Below, in pieces: positions 17,115 through 27,031 of a DNA stretch of 64,000 nucleotides. The stretch comes from CAYUQT01 sp964596165 (GTDB taxonomy: Bacteria; Planctomycetota; Phycisphaerae; UBA1845; JAFGLZ01): assembly GCA_964596165.1 (NCBI GenBank), contig CAZQTW010000019.1:1-64000 (forward strand), in the 5' to 3' direction. The first letter of the stretch is position 1. Each line of letters opens with the position of its first letter. The position numbers were made by a program, and so were the translations under genes. The notes beneath the pieces are model-generated. The model had not been told where the DNA came from. It saw only the letters and a list, made by a program, of their open reading frames with translations, and ran no database searches.

Positions 17115-18356
17115 ATGTCGGACCGTCATATGCTTCAAAAGGGCAAACGCCTTTCTTCACTGATCCGAATCGGCGCGCCGGCGGTCTTGCTGCTCTGGTC
17201 GGCTTCTCCGTTGCGGGCCGAATCCGTCGTCGAGGTCCGCTGCAAACCCATGCACGGCCGGGTCGAGACACCCGTGATGCTGCCGCTCCAGGAGGCCCAG
17301 GCTCACCTGACTGGCGAACTGACACTGGTGGAGGATGGAACCGCACGACGGGTCCCCGCGATGGTCCTTTCCGAGCCTGCCCGCATGCTCTGCTTCGTCA
17401 TGCCGACAAGGGCGGGAACGGGGGTGGTTCGCCGATTCCGCATGACGAACGACAAACCGAGCGGAGACGGATTCGCCATTGCCGAGCCCGACAAGGATCG
17501 GGTTGCGATTACCGAAGGCGGGCGCGGCGTGGCCACCTTCATCCGCGGCGATGTGCTCAAGCCGGGAGTGCCCCAGAACTATCGGCGATCCTGCTACTTT
17601 CATCCGGTCTACGATCTCGACGGCGCCGTCCTGACCGATGACTTTCCGCGAGATCACTTCCACCACCGGGGGATGTCGTGGGCTTGGCCGCGCGTTGAGG
17701 CGGCCGGCAAGGTTTACGATCAGTGGGGAATTCGAGGCGTCCGACACCGTCACGTCCGCATCCTCAGCCGGCAGACCGGCGTGGCGTGCGCCGTCTTGCG
17801 AGTGGCGAATCAGTGGGTGGCCGGCGAGCGGCCGATCGTCAATGAGACGGTCGAGTTCTGCTTCTGGAGGGCCGGCGATCACGCTCGGACAATCGATGTG
17901 TTTCTGACGTTCACCGCAATCGACACGCCGGTGAAGATCGGCGGCGAGGCTGAATACAAGAAGGGTTATGGCGGATTCAACGTCCGATTCGCGCCGCGCC
18001 GCGACACCGTGGTCATGGGGCCTCGCGGGCGCCAACCCGACTTCGTCAGCCACGAGAGGCTTACCTGGAGCGACTTGTCGGGACGCTTTACGCCGAACGA
18101 CGATCGGACCAGCGGACTGGCCATCTTCGATGGTCCGGGCAACCCCCTGTACCCCAACGAATGGAATAATCGAACGTACGGATACTTGAACCCATCCTGG
18201 CCGGCGATGGGTCAGTTCGAATTGAAGCCGGGCGTACCGCTGAGACTCCGCTACCGCGTCCGGATCCACCGCGGTGATGCGGTCGCGGGACACGTGGCCG
18301 AGGCGCAACAGGTCTTCGTCGACCTGCCGGACGGCGCTATCATCGTATCCCAGTAG
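17115..18356 (+). CDS. DUF6807 (PmoA-like) secreted protein
   Basis: A 413-residue exported protein: signal peptide MSDRHMLQ to about residue 35 (cleavage after LRA), then a single DUF6807 domain. Its hallmark is the motif DHFHHRGMSWAW (about residue 180) together with FDGPGNPLYPNEWNNRTYGYLNP. This family is abundant in planctomycetes and verrucomicrobia, often beside sugar oxidoreductases and sulfatases; it is annotated as methane oxygenase PmoA for historical reasons but is not a monooxygenase subunit. The clustered His could bind a metal. The ATG at 17115 is favoured by GAGGTG upstream and by placing the signal peptide at the N-terminus. It is followed after 18 bp by the giant AsmA-like gene. 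Confidence 0.8.
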   Translation: MSDRHMLQKGKRLSSLIRIGAPAVLLLWSASPLRAESVVEVRCKPMHGRVETPVMLPLQEAQAHLTGELTLVEDGTARRVPAMVLSEPARMLCFVMPTRAGTGVVRRFRMTNDKPSGDGFAIAEPDKDRVAITEGGRGVATFIRGDVLKPGVPQNYRRSCYFHPVYDLDGAVLTDDFPRDHFHHRGMSWAWPRVEAAGKVYDQWGIRGVRHRHVRILSRQTGVACAVLRVANQWVAGERPIVNETVEFCFWRAGDHARTIDVFLTFTAIDTPVKIGGEAEYKKGYGGFNVRFAPRRDTVVMGPRGRQPDFVSHERLTWSDLSGRFTPNDDRTSGLAIFDGPGNPLYPNEWNNRTYGYLNPSWPAMGQFELKPGVPLRLRYRVRIHRGDAVAGHVAEAQQVFVDLPDGAIIVSQ

Positions 18357-18374
18357 GCTTTTGAAGGGTCTTCC

Positions 18375-21300
18375 GTGAAGGTTTTCGAGGTCGAGACCGA
18401 CGCCAACCTCCGACGCATCCCCGGACCGCGACAGCCGTTGAGCCGTCGCCTGATGTGGGGCGCGCTGACGTTGGTTGCGGCACTGGCGATGTTGTACGTG
18501 TTGCTCCCCTGGCTGATCCCCAAACGATGGTTGGCCGATCGCGTTGCCGCCGAAATCGCGCGCCTGATGAATCGCGGCGCTCGGATCGATCGTCTGGACA
18601 TCGGTTGGGCCAGCGGAGTGGTCATTCACGGACTGACGATCGACGAGCGTCCCGGTTTTGGCGAGGGTCCGTTCGTGCGGGTGCGGCGCGTGCAAACCGA
18701 GTTCTCGCCGCTGGCGACATTAATGGGCAAACCGATCACCCGCCTGAATTTGAACGAGCCCGAGGTGTGGATTGTCATCCTTACCGAGAACGGGGTCCAA
18801 AGGCTGAACATCGCCGATCTGGGGGCGGAGGGGACTCAATCGGCGCCGTCGGGCGATTGGTCGGCCGTTCGAGCGGCCATTCACATCGTTGAGGAAAACG
18901 CCGACCTTCCGTCGCCGACGGTCGCATCGTTGGGCGGCGGTCGTGCTCGTCGCAACGAGGTCTCGGTCCGTTTGGGCAGTCTGGCGTGCCGACTCGATGC
19001 CAAGACCGGATTGGTGAGCTGGGACATTCGAGGTCAAATGCCTGTGGACGAGGCGTCCGGCGCCGCGAATATCCGCCCCGGAGCGGCGGAGGCCATCCGA
19101 ACCGAAGGCCGGCTCACCGTACCCAAGCTCAAGAAGGGCGTGGACCTCAGCGGGGGCGGAAGGATTTCATGGCACCGACTGGACTTGACCTCGTTGCCCG
19201 TCCATCTGATCCCGGGAGGCTCAATCCGACGCGTTTCAGGCTGGAGCGCCGGAACATTGGAGGTACGCGTCCATGAGGATCTTCGAATCGACTGGCGATT
19301 CGAAAGCCAACTGTCCGACGTTGCGATTCATCGCCATGGCACGGATCAGCCCACCGCGCTGAGCGCCTGTGGAATGTCCACCCACGGGCGTTGGAATCCG
19401 ACAATCGACGAGCTCATGCTGGACGAGGTGGACGCTCACTTGCCCGGCCTTCGCCTTCAAGGAGCCAAGGTCGGCGACAAACCTCCGATCCGGATCGCCC
19501 TGCGCAGCGACCGTCGCATCGACGTGAACATGATGTGTGAATCGAACAACCTCGAGCAACTGAGGCAGTCGGTGCCGGAGCTCGATCGGCTCCTCGGTCG
19601 CCGAACGCAGACTCGCGGAGCGTGTCGTTTTGAGTTCGACTGGGCGAGGACAACGTCAAGAGACCGACTGCGGTTTGCCTTCGATGCGGAGAACGCCCTG
19701 GTTACCCATCCCGACATCATCCGTGCGCCCACCGGCACACTGAGCGCCGCCACGTTTGACGTGACCGTGGATCGACAGGGCGACCGATTGGACCTTCACA
19801 ATGCACAGGTCCGGTTCGGACCGTTCACCGTCCGTGGCCACATGCGTGTGCCCTGGAGAGTCCTCGTCGAGCCGACCCGACCGGTCGAGCAGGGCGCGGA
19901 TCTGTTGGATGTGTTGGCGGAGGCCTGGCCGGAGCTTCAGGGTGAAGTCCTGGTCACCGCGCGTCCGGCGGATCGTCTGACCGAATACCTGCCGTTCCTG
20001 GCCGAACCGCTTCGGGATGTTCGGTTGAGCGGTCCCATGGATCTGGTTTTCGGTCTGGACGCCGGGCGGGTGGAGGCGAAGACATCCATGCTCCGGTGTG
20101 ACGTGGCCGTTCCGGAGGCCGGCTCGTTCGCGATTGCAGAGACCTTCGAAAAACCCGCAGGCCAAGCCCTTTCGGCCTCGGCGCAGCTTGTTCTATGTCA
20201 CGACTCCGCCGCCACGATCCGTCAGTTGGGCCTTGACGTTCGCTGTGGGGGATCGCGGGTCTGGTTGGACCCCAATCTGTCCAAGGCCCGCCTGACCGTC
20301 GAACGCGGCAGCGGCAACACCGTTTCGGCCACGTCCGCAGGCGGCGAAGAGGCAGTGGATCGGTCGACGACCGTCTTCGCAAATGGTTTTTCGGCATCTC
20401 GTTCATCCGGAGGTGGCGGTACGACTACTTCGACCTCGGAACAGGAGGGTCCGTTCGTCATCCACGGCCACCTGGCGGCCTCCTTACGAATCGAGCGAAT
20501 CGAGGGGCTGCTGGCTCTGATGCCATCCTTGAGCCGTCGGTTGGAGGGCCAGAAGATCGCGGGCGATTGCACGGTCCGGATCGAATCAAATCTGGACGGC
20601 GTGAGCCTTGGCCGACAGATGCGGCCGGAGACGTGGCGAGTGCACGCCGACGTGGAGGCGTCACGCCTGGGCATCGACCTCCCCGACCGTCTCAGTAAGC
20701 CTGCCGGGGATGAGGCCTCCATAAGCCTCGACTACCTTTACGACAGCCTCTTGACCACACTTCCCCATCGGCACGACTTGTCGTTTCGAATGAACGGTCT
20801 TTCCGGTCGGGGTTCGTTGGCGTGGGGGGGCGGTCATGAGCAGGGTCAGATTGAACTGGACGTCACCGACATGGAACGGGCGCTTCGGCACGTCCCCTCG
20901 CTGGCCTCCTCATCGGCGGAGTACCGACTGAAGGGCGGAGTCAGCATGACCATCCGCTCGCAGCGCGATCCTCAGCGGCATGTGCTCAGCGTTCTCGCGG
21001 ATGCCGGCAATTTGGGCCTATACCTGCCCGGGGCAGACCCGTTGGAAAAGCCTGTCGGCGTCCCATGCCGCCTTGCGGCCACGGTCGAAAGCCGGCCGGA
21101 ACGCGATCCTTCGCTTCCGCACGAGATCGCCGTTCGCGAGGTGGTCGCCACGGTCGCCTCGTGCCGATTTCGGGCGGCCGACGGTCGAATCGTCACGCAG
21201 CCCGGGACGCACGAGAAGCTGACGGGCGACTACATCGCCCGCAATCCGCGCTGGTGGCTGACCGCCAGCCCCTTCAAGGAGGTTGCACTGTCGACCGTCG

Positions 21301-22958
21301 GCACGATCGTGATCGACTCGACGCTTCGATCACTCAGCCCCGCCGTCGACCGGCTGGCCGCCAAGTATGATCTGATCGGCGTGGCGGAAGCGGCCATCCG
21401 GCTCGGCGTCGATCAGCGCGGTGTCCGCCTGGTCGGTCGTATCGACGCCGACCGTATCAATCTGAACGCTTCGCCCCACGTGGTGAAGGCCCCGGGCACG
21501 CGATTGGGTGTCGCCTTCGATGTGACCACGCGAGATCAGTCTGCCCGCGAGGGATCGACGACGGGGTTTGTCGTTCGTGAATGCAATGTGGAGGCGTGGG
21601 ACATGCGGTTCGGAGGAAGCGGAGACTTCTGGTTGGAGCATGATCCCGAAGGAGGCGGATCGCGCCTCGGCGGATTGACGGCTGCCGCCACCTACGATGT
21701 TCCGCAACTGGCACACCTGCAGAAGCTTGCCCCGTCGCTCATCGCCGAATCCCTGGCCGGCGGTGTCAAGGGAACGATCTCGTTGGCCACGACGGGCGGG
21801 CAGTTTCGCCTGGGGCCTTCCACGCTGATCGCGCGAGGCGTCGAGACGACGCTGGCCGATTCGAAAATCGAACTGGACGGCGAAATGGGGGTATCCAGCG
21901 ACCGGATCGATTGCGAAGAGCTTCGCGTGCGGGTCGGCGACAACCGGCTGAAGGTGGCCGCCCACATCGACGACGTCGGCCGCAGTCCCAAGGGCTCCGT
22001 CTTTCTGATCGCCGACGAGCTGGACATCGACCGGCTTCGGGAGTTCCTCGACCGGATGCAGCCGGGTGAGTCGTCGAGCCGGCCGAGCGATCATGAACGG
22101 ATCATCAAAGCCCAACCCATCTTCGAATTCCTCAAGCGGTGTGACCTGACCGGCCGGGCACACATCGGCGAGGCGCGCCTGACCGGCGAGAAGACCCGCA
22201 AGCTCTTCACGGTCCGACAGCTCATCAGCGACTTCAAAGTGGCGGCAGGGCGCGTGTCGGTGCCGTTCACCTGCACGATGAACGGCGGCGTGGTGGACGG
22301 CGAATTCTCGCTGGCGGCGAACGAGCGCAATCCCTATTTCGATCTGAAATACAAGGCAGTGAAGGTGGGCGCGGAGGACAACGTCAAGGCCATGGTGCTC
22401 TATGATTTCCCCGGCTTGCACGCCACCGGACCGACGACGCTGATCGACAGCACGCATCAACGGTTCTTCAACGAGCCGGGCGTGCTGAACTATCCCCAGG
22501 GCGAGGGCGAGTGGATCATCGAGGGCGGCGCGTATGTGGGCCGGGCGGCGCCGCTCTGGCTGACGCGGATCTTCCCCGGGCTGAACACCGCGCGCTATGA
22601 GTTCACGCGCATGCACGACTGGTTCAAGAAGCACGTCGACGGAATGATCGATCATCACATGATCTACCAGGGCGCCTACAACATCTACATGAAGGGTCAC
22701 AGCCTGCCGGACGGCCGGAGCTACTACGAGGTGGGCATCGACCTGCTCGCCGGCTATGACAGCAAGTACTGGAGCGAGACGGGCCAGGGACGCGTCGCCC
22801 TGTTCACGGTCGACGCTCGCGTCGAAAACGGCGTCGAGGTTCAAAAGGACATCGCTTTCGTTCCGTTGCACCGGGTGATCTATGATGTGTTCCTGAGAAG
22901 CAATGTCGTGACGGCGGCGTACTACACGATCAAGAAGCAGATGACGAAACAAGAGTAG
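18375..22958 (+). CDS. Giant AsmA-like/TamB-like envelope protein
   Basis: A 1527-residue protein with a short cytoplasmic N-terminus, one transmembrane helix (about residues 26-50, LTLVAALAMLYVLLPWLI), then the typical AsmA beginning (WLADRVAAEIARLMNRGARIDRLDIGW...VVIHGLTIDE). The remaining 1400 residues are long beta repeats, the kind that form the hydrophobic groove of bridge-like lipid transport proteins (AsmA, TamB, YhdP, VPS13-like). Such proteins span the periplasm and carry phospholipids to the outer membrane. The end (residues about 1380-1527) is a conserved-looking domain of short helices. GTG at 18375 has GAAGGG upstream. Codon usage is uniform with neighbours; it lies in one block with the DUF6807 gene and the ubiD-like gene. 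Confidence 0.8.
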   Translation: MKVFEVETDANLRRIPGPRQPLSRRLMWGALTLVAALAMLYVLLPWLIPKRWLADRVAAEIARLMNRGARIDRLDIGWASGVVIHGLTIDERPGFGEGPFVRVRRVQTEFSPLATLMGKPITRLNLNEPEVWIVILTENGVQRLNIADLGAEGTQSAPSGDWSAVRAAIHIVEENADLPSPTVASLGGGRARRNEVSVRLGSLACRLDAKTGLVSWDIRGQMPVDEASGAANIRPGAAEAIRTEGRLTVPKLKKGVDLSGGGRISWHRLDLTSLPVHLIPGGSIRRVSGWSAGTLEVRVHEDLRIDWRFESQLSDVAIHRHGTDQPTALSACGMSTHGRWNPTIDELMLDEVDAHLPGLRLQGAKVGDKPPIRIALRSDRRIDVNMMCESNNLEQLRQSVPELDRLLGRRTQTRGACRFEFDWARTTSRDRLRFAFDAENALVTHPDIIRAPTGTLSAATFDVTVDRQGDRLDLHNAQVRFGPFTVRGHMRVPWRVLVEPTRPVEQGADLLDVLAEAWPELQGEVLVTARPADRLTEYLPFLAEPLRDVRLSGPMDLVFGLDAGRVEAKTSMLRCDVAVPEAGSFAIAETFEKPAGQALSASAQLVLCHDSAATIRQLGLDVRCGGSRVWLDPNLSKARLTVERGSGNTVSATSAGGEEAVDRSTTVFANGFSASRSSGGGGTTTSTSEQEGPFVIHGHLAASLRIERIEGLLALMPSLSRRLEGQKIAGDCTVRIESNLDGVSLGRQMRPETWRVHADVEASRLGIDLPDRLSKPAGDEASISLDYLYDSLLTTLPHRHDLSFRMNGLSGRGSLAWGGGHEQGQIELDVTDMERALRHVPSLASSSAEYRLKGGVSMTIRSQRDPQRHVLSVLADAGNLGLYLPGADPLEKPVGVPCRLAATVESRPERDPSLPHEIAVREVVATVASCRFRAADGRIVTQPGTHEKLTGDYIARNPRWWLTASPFKEVALSTVGTIVIDSTLRSLSPAVDRLAAKYDLIGVAEAAIRLGVDQRGVRLVGRIDADRINLNASPHVVKAPGTRLGVAFDVTTRDQSAREGSTTGFVVRECNVEAWDMRFGGSGDFWLEHDPEGGGSRLGGLTAAATYDVPQLAHLQKLAPSLIAESLAGGVKGTISLATTGGQFRLGPSTLIARGVETTLADSKIELDGEMGVSSDRIDCEELRVRVGDNRLKVAAHIDDVGRSPKGSVFLIADELDIDRLREFLDRMQPGESSSRPSDHERIIKAQPIFEFLKRCDLTGRAHIGEARLTGEKTRKLFTVRQLISDFKVAAGRVSVPFTCTMNGGVVDGEFSLAANERNPYFDLKYKAVKVGAEDNVKAMVLYDFPGLHATGPTTLIDSTHQRFFNEPGVLNYPQGEGEWIIEGGAYVGRAAPLWLTRIFPGLNTARYEFTRMHDWFKKHVDGMIDHHMIYQGAYNIYMKGHSLPDGRSYYEVGIDLLAGYDSKYWSETGQGRVALFTVDARVENGVEVQKDIAFVPLHRVIYDVFLRSNVVTAAYYTIKKQMTKQE

Positions 22959-22982
22959 CGCGAGCTTCCGGAGGCGGCAATC

Positions 22983-24485
22983 GTGCCATCCGACGATCTT
23001 CAATCATTCGTGGCCGCGCTGGAACGGCACGGCCAGCTCAAGCGCGTCAAGGCGCCGGTCGATTCCGAACTCGAGATTGCCGAGATCGCCGATCGCATGT
23101 GCAAGTCGCCGGCGCCGAAAGGCGACCCCCCGCCGCCCAAGACCGACCCCGTTCACGGCGGACGCGGCGGCTACGCCCTGCTCTTCGAAGACGTCCGCGG
23201 CCACCGCATGCCGGTACTCATCAATGCCTTCGGCAGCTACGAGCGCGTCCGAATGGCTCTGGGCTGCGCCCATCTGGAAGACTTGGCGGAACGAATCGCC
23301 CGGCTGCTCCGGCCCGAGATCCCGGTCTCCCTCATGGACAAGATCAAGCGCGTGCCGGAACTCGTCAAACTCGCCGGGCTCGCGCCGCAGATCGTCAGTG
23401 GGGGGCAATGCCAGGACTTCGTGAAAACCGACGACGCCGATCTTTTTGACCTGCCCGCGATCAAGTGCTGGCCGCAGGATGGGGGACGGTACATCACGCT
23501 GGGCGGCGTTTACACGAAAGATCCCGAAACCGGCGATCGCAACGTCGGTATGTACCGCATCCAGATCGTCGAACCCCAATTGGCCGCCATGCACTGGCAC
23601 CCCCATCATGACGGGGCGCGACATTTCCGCATGTATCAACGGAGAAGCGAGCGCATGCCCGTTGCCGTTGCACTGGGTGGCGAGAGCGTTCTACCGTATG
23701 CCGCCACGTGCCCCCTCCCGCCGGGGATCAGCGAACTCGTGTTCGCCGGCTTCCTTCAGGGACGCGGCATCGAGCTGACGCCGTGTAAGACAATCGACAT
23801 GGAAGTCCCCGCCAATGCCGAAATCATCATCGAAGGATTCGTCGATCCGAACGAGCCGCTCATCAAGGAAGGCCCCTTCGGCGACCACACGGGCTTCTAT
23901 TCGCTGGCGGACATGTTCCCGCGATTTCACGTAACGGCCATTACGCATCGGCGCAACGCGATCTACCCGACGTGTATCGTGGGCAAACCGCCCATGGAAG
24001 ACTATTACCTCGGCAAAGCAACCGAACGGATCTTCCTGCCGCTTCTGAGGGCGATCGTGCCCGACATCATCGACTATCACCTGCCGATGTTCGGGGCGTT
24101 TCACAACTGCGTCTTCGTCAAGATTCGCAAGGAGTATGCGTATCAGGCCCGCAAGGTCATGCATGCCCTGTGGGGCGCGGGACAGATGATGTTCGGCAAG
24201 TTCATCATCGTCGTGGATGAAGACGTCAACGTGCATGACGAGCAGGACGTCCTGTTCCACGTCGGGGCGAACGTCGATCCCCGGCGCGACACGGTCGTCG
24301 TCGACGGTCCGCTCGATATCCTCGATCACGCCGCCCCCGACTGCGGCGCCGGCAGCAAGATGGGCATCGACGCAACACGCAAGATCGCCGGCGAAGGCCG
24401 GGTCCGCGCCTGGCCCGACGAGTTGGTCATGTCACCCGAAATCGTCGAGCGCGTCACAAAGCGGTGGCGGGAGTATGGTCTGTAG
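22983..24485 (+). CDS. ubiD: UbiD-family decarboxylase
   Basis: A 500-residue cytoplasmic enzyme, the normal UbiD length. UbiD enzymes carry out reversible decarboxylation of aromatic or alpha,beta-unsaturated acids using prenylated FMN made by UbiX. Visible motifs include the metal and prFMN region KCWPQDGGRYITLGGVYTKD and MHWHPHHDGARH, the catalytic EGPFGDHTGFYS (about residue 299-310), and the C-terminal DGPLDILDHAAPDCGAGSKMGIDATRK. Whether the substrate is in ubiquinone or menaquinone synthesis, or another aromatic acid, cannot be read from sequence. GTG at 22983 is 25 bases after the AsmA-like stop and has GGAGG at 22969-22973, so the two are probably co-transcribed. No UbiX gene is in the window. 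Confidence 0.9.
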   Translation: MPSDDLQSFVAALERHGQLKRVKAPVDSELEIAEIADRMCKSPAPKGDPPPPKTDPVHGGRGGYALLFEDVRGHRMPVLINAFGSYERVRMALGCAHLEDLAERIARLLRPEIPVSLMDKIKRVPELVKLAGLAPQIVSGGQCQDFVKTDDADLFDLPAIKCWPQDGGRYITLGGVYTKDPETGDRNVGMYRIQIVEPQLAAMHWHPHHDGARHFRMYQRRSERMPVAVALGGESVLPYAATCPLPPGISELVFAGFLQGRGIELTPCKTIDMEVPANAEIIIEGFVDPNEPLIKEGPFGDHTGFYSLADMFPRFHVTAITHRRNAIYPTCIVGKPPMEDYYLGKATERIFLPLLRAIVPDIIDYHLPMFGAFHNCVFVKIRKEYAYQARKVMHALWGAGQMMFGKFIIVVDEDVNVHDEQDVLFHVGANVDPRRDTVVVDGPLDILDHAAPDCGAGSKMGIDATRKIAGEGRVRAWPDELVMSPEIVERVTKRWREYGL

Positions 24486-24671
24486 CGGGTCCCGGAGATA
24501 CGGGAAGTCCGTTGCCTTTCAACCGCCTGCGGCTGGAGGAAGCCGTTCCCGAAAACGCGGGAGTCCACCGACGTTCCGCTCGGGTGGCAACTTCGGATCG
24601 ATTACACGTAATGGCTTGCATCGACGGAGGTTTGATAGAGGCGAGTGGTCCGTCCGGGGGGCGAGGAGGCG

Positions 24672-26144
24672 CTACGGCGCCTGCACCGCACCGGACAGCG
24701 ATTGCGGCAAGACGCGATAAAACGTGATGTCGTCGATGGCGAAGTCGGCCCTCTCGTTCTTCTTGTGCGTGGCGAGCCTGATAGAGGTCAGATGGTTGGG
24801 CCGCGCAGGCTTGCCGGCCGCAGCGTAAGCCTTCTCTCCTTCGGCGTTGAGCTCGAGCTTCGTCAGGTCGAACACGATCCATTTCCACTCGCCGGGCTTC
24901 GGGCGAACGTAGCCCGCAAAGCCGAAATACGATTCATCCATGCGGGGCAGGGAGTCGGGGAGGGTGATCAGTGAGAAGACCACCTGCATGTCTTGGTCCG
25001 CCTTGACGCGAAACGCCACGTAGCGGTAGGAAGTGATGTCGTGGTTCTTCGGACCGGCTGCGGTGGCCACGATCCTGTGGGGACCGTACTCGCCCCAGTC
25101 CGCCTCCCTGCCTTCGGCGAAACGAATCCTAATGACGTGCCCCTGGCCGTCCTGCACATAGGTGGCGGTCTTTCCCCAAAGTGATGCCTGGCGCCGGGGC
25201 TCCTCGGCGTTGTCGAACACCCAGTCGTCGGGGCCCGGCTTGGCCATGGGCGGTGCCGCGACGGCTTCCTGTTCTTGGCGAGCCGGAGGGGGCTCGGCGG
25301 GCTTCACCGGGGGAGCGGCCGCCGTCGGCTTGCCGCCCTTGCCCGTGATGTTTCCGGTGTCGCCGGCGCCGCGGATGACGTCGACGACCCGCTGACAGAA
25401 CAGCGGCGCCACCTTCTTGGCGAACGACTCGTTCGGGTGCGAGTCGCCCGCCGCATACGCGGGCTTCAAATACAGGCCGCCTTCGGTCTCAAGCGTCTGA
25501 AAGTCCCAGATGTAGATGTTGTCGCCGCGTTCGTCCCAGGTTGTCCGGACCCAGTCGAAGAAGGCCTTGGCTCGACGGGCGGCGGCCTCATCGGTCTCGC
25601 CCTTCACCAGCGCCGCGCCCGTCCACACGATGAACGTCGTCTTGGGGAACTCGCGCAGTTTCTTCTTCAATGCCGCGTACTGGAGCTTGTAATTCTCGAT
25701 CCGCTTGTCTTCGCTGGCCACATCGGGATTGCCGCTGTCCTCGTCGATCCCCGACACGGGGAAGCAGTGCTTGAAAATGATAACGTCGTATTTCGGCGTC
25801 AACATCTCGAGCGTCGGCTCGCCCTTGAAAGCCTTCTTGCCGGCGTGCTTCACCCAGATGTTCCAGTAGTCATAAGGATAGTTATTCCAGCCGTACGGCG
25901 AGTCCTTGGGAAAGGCCTGCTCGGTGATGTCGTACTCGGTTCTGTTGGCCTGGTTGTAGGCGTCGAACCACTCCTTCACGCCGCCGTTCCAGATGACCTC
26001 GCCGGTGCTGTGATGGAGAAACAGGATCCTCGCCTTGGCCGGCGCGGGCCCCGCCGCGCCCTCGGCGCGTGAGACGTTTGTCAGGGAGCCTTGGAGGCAG
26101 ATTGCCAGGAAGAACGTCACGGATCTTCGTAGTACACGGTTCAT
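24672..26144 (-). CDS. Secreted SGNH-hydrolase-like protein with Pro-rich linker and C-terminal beta domain
   Basis: A 490-residue exported protein: signal peptide to about residue 27 (cleavage after SRA). The N-terminal domain has LFLHHSTGEVIWNGG near the start and GDSHPNESF near residue 240, which resemble the blocks carrying Ser and the His of SGNH/GDSL esterases, though the match is loose. A Pro/Ala-rich linker follows (about 270-310). The C-terminal domain (about 320-480) looks like a carbohydrate-binding jelly roll (MQVVFSLITLPDS, WKWIVFDLTKLELN, FAIDDITFYR). It may deacylate or bind polysaccharides. The start is the ATG at 26144, which puts the signal peptide at the N-terminus. It converges on the plus-strand ubiD-like gene. 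Confidence 0.7.
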   Translation of the reverse strand: MNRVLRRSVTFFLAICLQGSLTNVSRAEGAAGPAPAKARILFLHHSTGEVIWNGGVKEWFDAYNQANRTEYDITEQAFPKDSPYGWNNYPYDYWNIWVKHAGKKAFKGEPTLEMLTPKYDVIIFKHCFPVSGIDEDSGNPDVASEDKRIENYKLQYAALKKKLREFPKTTFIVWTGAALVKGETDEAAARRAKAFFDWVRTTWDERGDNIYIWDFQTLETEGGLYLKPAYAAGDSHPNESFAKKVAPLFCQRVVDVIRGAGDTGNITGKGGKPTAAAPPVKPAEPPPARQEQEAVAAPPMAKPGPDDWVFDNAEEPRRQASLWGKTATYVQDGQGHVIRIRFAEGREADWGEYGPHRIVATAAGPKNHDITSYRYVAFRVKADQDMQVVFSLITLPDSLPRMDESYFGFAGYVRPKPGEWKWIVFDLTKLELNAEGEKAYAAAGKPARPNHLTSIRLATHKKNERADFAIDDITFYRVLPQSLSGAVQAP

Positions 26145-26292
26145 GATGGGGTCTCCTGCGTGAGAGATGCCGGCGGTTGGCTATGGCCGGAGGCCACCCC
26201 ACGATAGTGCCGTCCGGTTCTTCGTATGTCAATGCCGCGTGCGCATCCGGTGTGTTCCTGGTAGAAGGGAAGACATCGGCTGAGGACATGTG

Positions 26293-26544
26293 ATGGTGCG
26301 TATGACGATCGAATTGCCCGAAGGCGCGTTGTCCGCCCTACGGAAGGATCCGGAGGACTTCGCCAGCGAAATGCGCCTGGCGGCGGCGGTCAAGTGATAT
26401 GAATTGGGCGTTGTATCGCAGTGCCGGGCCGCTGAGATCGCCGGACTATCACGAACCGCCTTCATCGACGCCCTCTCACGCTTCGGCGTTTCGCCATTCC
26501 AGTATAGTGCCGAAGAGATCGCCGAGGAGGCCGGGCGTGAGTAA
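26293..26544 (+). pseudogene. UPF0175-type antitoxin interrupted by an in-frame TGA
   Basis: The ATG at 26293 reads MVRMTIELPEGALSAL and RKDPEDFASEMRLAAAVK and then meets TGA at 26395-26397. Past the stop the same frame continues without break for 48 codons with the rest of the family pattern (YELGVVSQCRAAEIAGLSR and FIDALSRFGVSPFQ) to TAA at 26542-26544. In UPF0175 proteins this position is normally a sense codon, often Trp or Leu, between the Lys and Tyr. The restored protein would have 83 residues. UPF0175 proteins are the usual antitoxin partners of DUF3368 PIN toxins, and exactly such a gene overlaps the 3' end. A single point mutation explains the stop. Confidence 0.8.
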
Positions 26545-27031
26545 CACCGGGGTCGTCAACGCCTCCCCGGTGATCGTGTTGGCCAGGGTCGGACAACTGC
26601 GACTCCTGGAGGCCCTTGGCTCCGGCCCGATTCTTCCCGAGGCGGTCGTGACGGAGATCATGGCCGGTCCCCCCGACGATCCGGACCGCGTGGCCCTAGG
26701 CAGCGGTTGGGGACAGAGGCAGTCGCCCGTTCAGATGCCGAATGCCCTGCTTGAATGGGGCCTGGGTGCGGGGGAAACAGCCGTATAGGCTCTTGCCCTG
26801 GAGCTTCGAACCTTCGTCGCCGTGCTCGATGCTGCTGCTGCCCGTGCGGCCGCTCGCTCGCTTGGCGTGCCGCTTGTCGGCACGTTGAGCGTTGTGCTCC
26901 GTGCCAAGCGCCGTGGATTGCTCTCGTCGGCCGGTTCGGTCATTGCAGACCTTCACGCCGCCGGGATGTATCTTAGCGACTCTGTAGTCCGCACCGCCTT
27001 GCAGCAAGTCGGAGAAACCTGGCACCCCTAA
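26537..27031 (+). pseudogene. DUF3368 PIN-like toxin interrupted by an in-frame TAG
   Basis: GTG at 26537, overlapping the antitoxin stop by 8 bases, begins VSNTGVVNASPVIVLARVG, the usual start of DUF3368 PIN-domain ribonuclease toxins. The frame is open to LLEWGLGAGETAV and ends at TAG, 26786-26788. The same frame then runs on for 80 codons with the second half of the family (ALALELRTFVAVLDAAAAR, LGVPLVGTLSVVLRAKRRG, ISDLHAAGMYLSD-like), to TAA at 27029-27031. The conserved GAGE...A motif sits just before the stop, so the truncated product would lose the later catalytic acids. The paired antitoxin also has one stop. No frameshift is present in either gene. Confidence 0.8.

Noticed and set aside
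21330..23003. 557-codon antisense frame in the AsmA-like gene
   Set aside because: Same reason: a GC-driven shadow on the opposite strand, no motif and no ribosome site.
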